Assembly (NCBI RefSeq): GCF_008364845.1
Contig: NZ_VTTP01000002.1
Location: forward strand, 587,453 to 651,452
Direction: 5' to 3'
Length of the DNA: 64,000 nt
Source of the DNA: Actinotalea subterranea
GTDB taxonomy: Bacteria > Actinomycetota > Actinomycetes > Actinomycetales > Cellulomonadaceae
This document shows positions 60,595 to 64,000 of the stretch, one piece after another. Position 1 is the first letter of the stretch; the number at the start of each line of letters is the position of its first letter. The translations under genes and the position numbers were made by a program. The notes beneath the pieces are model-generated. The model saw only the letters and a list, made by a program, of their open reading frames with translations, had not been told where the DNA came from and did no database searches.

Positions 60595-62172
60595 ATGAGG
60601 GCGCCTGTAGCTGTCCGCGACCACGCGCCGATCGCGAGCCACGTGCGTATCGCGCGAGCGCCTCGGACGTCCGCAGTCCTCACCGCGATCGTGGGCGGGT
60701 TGGCGACCGAATCGGCCTTCCCGGGCCGGTCGTGGTGGCCGATGGCCTACCTCGGCATCGCCCTGCTCCTGCTGGGACTCCGCTCCGGCTCGGTCCGGTG
60801 GGGCTTCGTAGCTGGCACCGCTTTCGGCCTGGCGTTCTTCCTACCTCACCTGTGGTGGGCGAACGAAGCCGTGGGCCAGCCCGCCGGGTGGCTGGCACTG
60901 TCGACTCTCCAAGCGACAGCCATCGGAGGATTCGGAGCGGCGTGGGTCTGGGCCCGGAGGATGCCGCTGATCTCCAGGTACCCGGCGGTGCAGGTGATCG
61001 CCGTCGCTGTGCTCTGGGTCGCCGTCGAGCAGCTGCGCGGGCGCGTGCCGTTCGGTGGCTTCCCCTGGGGCGTGCTCGCCTTCTCGCAGACTGACGCGCC
61101 GCTGCTCCGCCTCGCGCCGATCGGGGGTCAGACGGCCGTGAGCCTCGCCGTCGTGGTGGTCGGAGCAGCGCTCGCGCTCACCGTCGACCGCGCACGTCAG
61201 GGTGCCGCCCGCACGGCCGCCCGCGGGACTCTGCTGGCGGTCGGGGTCCTTGTCCCGGGGCTGCTTCCGTTGGCCGCGGCGCCACAGTCGGGGACCCTGA
61301 CCGTCGGGGCTGTGCAGGGTGACGTCCCCGTCCGGGGTGCTGACGCGACCGACCAGGCCCGTGAGGTGACGGCCAATCACGTCGCCGGGACGCGGGCTCT
61401 GCGCGATGTCGATACGGCAGGTCAGCTGGACCTCGTGGTGTGGCCCGAGAGTGCCTCGGACATCGACCCGCGCACCGATGGAGACACCCGAAGAGCCCTC
61501 GACGAGGCGGTCGACCTGGTCAGCGTGCCGATACTCCTCGGAACTCAGAGGTTCGAGCGGGACGTCCGCTACAACGACTACGTGGTGTGGCAACCGGAGG
61601 CCGGTGCCACAGCGGCGTACACCAAGCAGAAGCCGGTCCCGTTCGGGGAGTACATCCCGTTCCGCCGGTTCTTCAGAGCGCTGAGTCCTTCGGTGGACCT
61701 CGTCCGGACCGACATGGCGGCAGGCACGGCGCCGGGCCTGCTGGAGGTCCCGATCGCACGCCTGGGACGGGACGTGGGCATCGCCACGGCGATCTGCTTC
61801 GAGGTCGCCTACGACCAGCTGATCAGGGAGTCGGTGGTCGCCGGCGGCGAGCTCATCGTCATCCCGACCAACAACGCGTCCTTCGGCCGAACGCAGGAGT
61901 CCGTGCAGCAGCTGGCGATGTCACGGTTCCGTGCTGCGGAGCACGGGCGCGCCGTCGTCCAGATCTCCACTGTGGGAGTCAGCGCGTTGATCGCACCGGA
62001 TGGCACCTTCTTGGACCGCACGGAGCTCTTCACGAGTGCGCAGATGATGCGGGAGCTCCCCTTGCGCACGTCGTTGACCGTGTCTGACCGGCTCGGGCGC
62101 TGGCCAGCGGTCGCGGTCGACGCACTGGCGCTGCTCCTGCTCCTGCGACCGCGCCGACACCAGCGGTCCTAG
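60595..62172 (+). CDS. lnt: Apolipoprotein N-acyltransferase
   Basis: A 525-residue membrane enzyme: seven to eight N-terminal hydrophobic segments and a C-terminal nitrilase-like domain facing outward. The catalytic triad is complete: Glu285 in VVWPESA, Lys344 in YTKQKPVPFGEYIPF and Cys401 in ATAICFEVAYD. Lnt adds the third acyl chain to the N-terminal Cys of lipoproteins. Actinobacteria usually carry a core copy; copies inside copper islands are a recurrent finding and suggest modification of an island lipoprotein. ATG 60595 has a poor ribosome site, so coupling to a preceding frame is possible. Convergent with the orphan response regulator gene, overlapping it by four bases. Confidence 0.92.
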   Translation: MRAPVAVRDHAPIASHVRIARAPRTSAVLTAIVGGLATESAFPGRSWWPMAYLGIALLLLGLRSGSVRWGFVAGTAFGLAFFLPHLWWANEAVGQPAGWLALSTLQATAIGGFGAAWVWARRMPLISRYPAVQVIAVAVLWVAVEQLRGRVPFGGFPWGVLAFSQTDAPLLRLAPIGGQTAVSLAVVVVGAALALTVDRARQGAARTAARGTLLAVGVLVPGLLPLAAAPQSGTLTVGAVQGDVPVRGADATDQAREVTANHVAGTRALRDVDTAGQLDLVVWPESASDIDPRTDGDTRRALDEAVDLVSVPILLGTQRFERDVRYNDYVVWQPEAGATAAYTKQKPVPFGEYIPFRRFFRALSPSVDLVRTDMAAGTAPGLLEVPIARLGRDVGIATAICFEVAYDQLIRESVVAGGELIVIPTNNASFGRTQESVQQLAMSRFRAAEHGRAVVQISTVGVSALIAPDGTFLDRTELFTSAQMMRELPLRTSLTVSDRLGRWPAVAVDALALLLLLRPRRHQRS

Positions 62173-62891
62173 GTTCCCGACCCGATCCTGTAGCCGATGC
62201 CACGGACCGTGCGGATGAACTTCTGACTGCCGATGGGGTCCCCGAGCTTCCGTCGGATGTGGCCGATGTGCACGTCCACAGCGTGCTCTTCGCACACGCC
62301 CGCCTCACCCCACACGGCCTCCACCAAGGCGCGGCGAGTGAAGGTGAGGGCGGGGTGGTCGGCCAGCGTGACGAGGAGGTCGAACTCGGTTCGGGTCAAG
62401 GGCACGAGAGCATCCCTGAGCCACACCTCCCGCGCTGAGGGATGGACGCTCATCGCGCCAACCGTCAACCGCGGGCGCCCGCGGCCCGTGTTGAGTGCAC
62501 AGAGTGTGCGTGGCCGGCGGCAGATCGTTCGAATACGGGCGACGAGCTCCGGGAGACGGACCGGCTTGCTCATGAAGTCGTCCGCACCGGCCGAGAGGCC
62601 GATCAGCACCTCGAGCTCGTCGACGCCCTCCGTGATCAGGACGACGTAGCAGTCCGAGAAGAGCCTGAGCCGACGGCACAGGTCGTTGCCGTCAAGCCCG
62701 GGCAGCTCGACCTCGATGACCACGACGTCGGGATCGAGCACGACGGCGGCAACGAGCGCCTCCTCGCCGGTCAGAGCACGGTGGACGTCGAACCCCTCAC
62801 GCGCGAGACGAGTGCACACGGCCTCGCGCGTGGTCGGCTCGTCATCGACGACCAGTGCGCGAATTCTCCGGTGACCTGTCGTTGACATCAT
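62169..62891 (-). CDS. Orphan OmpR-family response regulator with Glu at the phosphorylation site
   Basis: A 240-residue regulator: receiver domain with VVDDEPTTREAV (Asp16/Asp17), Thr87 and Lys109 in FMSKPVRLPEL, and a C-terminal winged helix (LTRTEFDLLVTLADHPALTF; VDVHIGHIRRKLGDP; RTVRGIGYRIG). The phosphoacceptor position reads VVVIEVELPGLDG, so Glu60 (codon GAG) replaces Asp. Glu at this site often mimics phosphorylation, so the protein may be constitutively active. No sensor kinase gene is adjacent. Two Met codons (62891, 62888) are possible starts with only a weak ribosome site. It is divergent from the YHS gene, which it may control. Confidence 0.9.
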   Translation of the reverse strand: MMSTTGHRRIRALVVDDEPTTREAVCTRLAREGFDVHRALTGEEALVAAVVLDPDVVVIEVELPGLDGNDLCRRLRLFSDCYVVLITEGVDELEVLIGLSAGADDFMSKPVRLPELVARIRTICRRPRTLCALNTGRGRPRLTVGAMSVHPSAREVWLRDALVPLTRTEFDLLVTLADHPALTFTRRALVEAVWGEAGVCEEHAVDVHIGHIRRKLGDPIGSQKFIRTVRGIGYRIGSGT

Positions 62892-63062
62892 GCTCGATTG
62901 TCCGCCCGGTGCAGTCCACTCTGCGAGCAAGACAATGCTCGACGATCACTTCTTCATCAAACGATGAGCGAATCGACAGGAGGACTGGAACGGGGCTCGG
63001 GACTCTCTCCCTGAGAGAAGGCGGGAAGTCCCCCCGAGTCTCACGGACAAGAAGGAGACACT

Positions 63063-63227
63063 TTGAGCGCGAAAGATGGTCGGGTGACCGACCCGGTCTG
63101 CGGGCGAGAGGTCAAGGTCTCCCGTGCGGCGTCAAGCGTCGAATACATGGGCAGGAGCTATCACTTCTGTTCTCTCGACTGTGGCTTGCACTTCTGCGCC
63201 ACCCTCGATGGCGGTCGCGCATCATGA
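63063..63227 (+). CDS. YHS-domain protein
   Basis: A 54-residue protein starting at TTG 63063, five bases after a good ribosome site (GAAGGAG). The sequence is a single YHS metal-binding domain: DPVCGREV, then VEYMGRSYHFCSLDCGLHF, with Cys13, Cys36 and Cys40 as likely ligands. YHS domains bind or pass Cu(I) or other soft metals and often form the N terminus of copper ATPases. Upstream, 62892-63062 is a promoter-like, less GC-rich gap with a partial GATGAAG repeat. The gene is too short for most gene callers and the rare start may hide it. It probably belongs to the copper system. Confidence 0.85.
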   Translation: MSAKDGRVTDPVCGREVKVSRAASSVEYMGRSYHFCSLDCGLHFCATLDGGRAS

Positions 63228-63286
63228 CGTGACTGCACGGCCGAGACGGAAGGCGGGGGTCGGCCGGCGCTTGATCGGGAGCGCCG

Positions 63287-64000
63287 CTACAGCAGCGTCT
63301 CGGGATCCACGGTGCTGCCGTCGACGTAGGCCTCGAAGTGCAGATGGCAAGCCGTGGAGGTGCCGGTCGTCCCGGAGTAGCCGACGACCTGGCCCTGCGT
63401 CACCTGCTCGCCGGTGCGCACCGCGAAGGATGAGAGGTGGTTGTAGCTGGTCATCAGGGAGCTCCCGCTCGGAGAGCCGTGGTTGAGCATCACCTGATTC
63501 CCGAAGCCGCCGACACCCTTCGCCCACTGCACGGTGCCGGCGGCAGCGGCGATGATCGGAGTTCCGCAGTACGCGCGGAAGTCCGTGCCCGCGTGGAGCT
63601 TCCGATACCCGTAGATCGGATGGATTCGGTAGCCGCAAGGCGAAGTGATCACCGGCGGGTTCATGGGGCTGGGGTACTTGAGGATTCCCGCGCCCAGCGG
63701 CCTTCCTGGCGCTGCAGGCCCAGGCGGAGCGGGGTTGCCAGGAGTGCTGGGAGGCTCAGGTCGCGCCGCATCACGCTGCCTCTGCTCCTCCTGCTGTGCG
63801 GCCACGATCGCCTTGAGGTCCGCTTCGAGCGCAGCCTGCTGGGCCTCGTACTCCGCCTTGGCCGCGAGCTGGTTTTCGCGCTGAGCCTCGATGGTCGCTG
63901 TCTTGACATCCTGTTCCGCCAAGTGAACCGCCCCGACTTCAGTGGAGGCTCGGTTCTCTGGTCTCGGCCGTCGTGACGGTCGGGTTTTGACGGTAGTGGT
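63287..64000 (-). CDS. M23 family peptidase with coiled-coil region (5' end outside window)
   Basis: At least 237 residues, open to the right edge. The N-terminal visible part is a charged coiled coil (DVKTATIEAQRENQLAAKAE; ALEADLKAIVAAQQEEQRQR), then a Pro-rich linker and a LytM/M23 domain with SPCGYRIHPIYGYRKLHAGT, zinc ligands in LHAGTDF (His, Asp) and HLHFEAY (HxH). This is the EnvC/NlpD-like layout of cell-wall endopeptidases or their activators, outside the membrane. The in-frame TTG at 63922 lies inside the coiled coil, and the frame continues beyond it, so it is not the start. All catalytic motifs are present, unlike the frameshifted M23 gene at 34919. It is the last visible island gene. 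Confidence 0.88.
   Translation of the reverse strand, partial: TTTVKTRPSRRPRPENRASTEVGAVHLAEQDVKTATIEAQRENQLAAKAEYEAQQAALEADLKAIVAAQQEEQRQRDAARPEPPSTPGNPAPPGPAAPGRPLGAGILKYPSPMNPPVITSPCGYRIHPIYGYRKLHAGTDFRAYCGTPIIAAAAGTVQWAKGVGGFGNQVMLNHGSPSGSSLMTSYNHLSSFAVRTGEQVTQGQVVGYSGTTGTSTACHLHFEAYVDGSTVDPETLL

Larger units (their letters stand above)
55080..64000. mobile_element. Genomic island with copper-handling genes (left end; right end outside window)
   Basis: Begins at the tRNA-Val 3' fragment, is followed by integrase and IS3 remnants, and then carries only accessory genes: DUF305, Cys-rich copper protein, Met-rich protein, two-component system, Lnt, YHS and M23 genes. Codon use is visibly less GC3-biased than in the left part, with more codons ending in A or T. 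The intact tRNA-Val should mark the right end beyond the window. Confidence 0.75.

Noticed and set aside
63287..63922. TTG at 63922 as the start of the M23 gene
   Set aside because: The frame stays open to the window edge and the TTG lies within the coiled-coil segment, so the gene is cut by the window.
1..64000. CRISPR array, rRNA operon or replication origin
   Set aside because: No regularly spaced repeats, no rRNA-like sequence and no DnaA-box cluster were seen on either strand.

Overview
The window is very GC-rich DNA with short gaps, many ATGA/GTGA overlaps and frequent GTG/TTG starts. This suggests a high-GC actinobacterium, probably a glycan-degrading member of the Micrococcales (Cellulomonadaceae/Promicromonosporaceae type). 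That placement is an inference from codon style and gene content, not from a marker gene.

Layout. (1) 2-8997: an operon of two sugar ABC permeases, a GH94 phosphorylase of 1,2-beta-oligoglucan type, a GH3 beta-glucosidase and a secreted glycoamylase-fold hydrolase, i.e. a beta-1,2-glucan utilisation locus, closed by a hairpin; a GH31 alpha-glucosidase follows. (2) 11638-19064: two convergent gene groups (epimerase/reductase, GT21-like glycosyltransferase, unknown protein, GT1 glycosyltransferase; then on the other strand KAS III, metallo-beta-lactamase-fold protein, F390-synthetase-like adenylating enzyme) that look like an uncharacterised glycolipid pathway. (3) 19343-25996: a small protein, universal stress protein, P2A cation ATPase and a four-domain persulfide reductase (CoA-disulfide reductase + rhodanese + TusA + DsrE) with a Cys-rich 38-residue protein. 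Palindromes of the CsoR/CstR type sit at these genes and at a lipoprotein rhodanese at 35718-36134. (4) 26090-38649: a TetR-controlled ABC-2 exporter, three SDR oxidoreductases with an MmyB-like and a TetR regulator, a reductase-family protein, a frameshifted M23 peptidase, and a GPH sugar symporter with a ChbG/YdjC deacetylase.

(5) 38713-55009: a GntR regulator divergent from a long inositol operon: iolC, aldolase, iolB, iolD, a complete ABC sugar importer including its own ATPase, a PHP-domain metallohydrolase, a GH38 alpha-mannosidase, an IolE-like isomerase/dehydratase and an IolG-like dehydrogenase. The mannosidase and the PHP enzyme suggest the real substrate is a mannosylated (perhaps phosphorylated) inositol glycan.

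(6) 55080-64000: a genomic island. Its left edge is a 3'-terminal fragment of tRNA-Val(GAC) with the tRNA's terminator, followed by a dead IS3-transposase/tyrosine-integrase chimera that has lost the nucleophilic Tyr. The cargo is a copper-handling set: DUF305 membrane protein, 16-Cys four-helix copper-binding protein, Met/His-rich exported protein, a two-component system whose sensor has a Met-rich extracytoplasmic loop, a second-copy-type apolipoprotein N-acyltransferase, an orphan response regulator with Glu in place of the phosphorylated Asp, a YHS protein and an M23 peptidase running off the right edge. The island is visibly less GC-extreme in codon use than the left 55 kb. No CRISPR array, rRNA or intact tRNA was seen.
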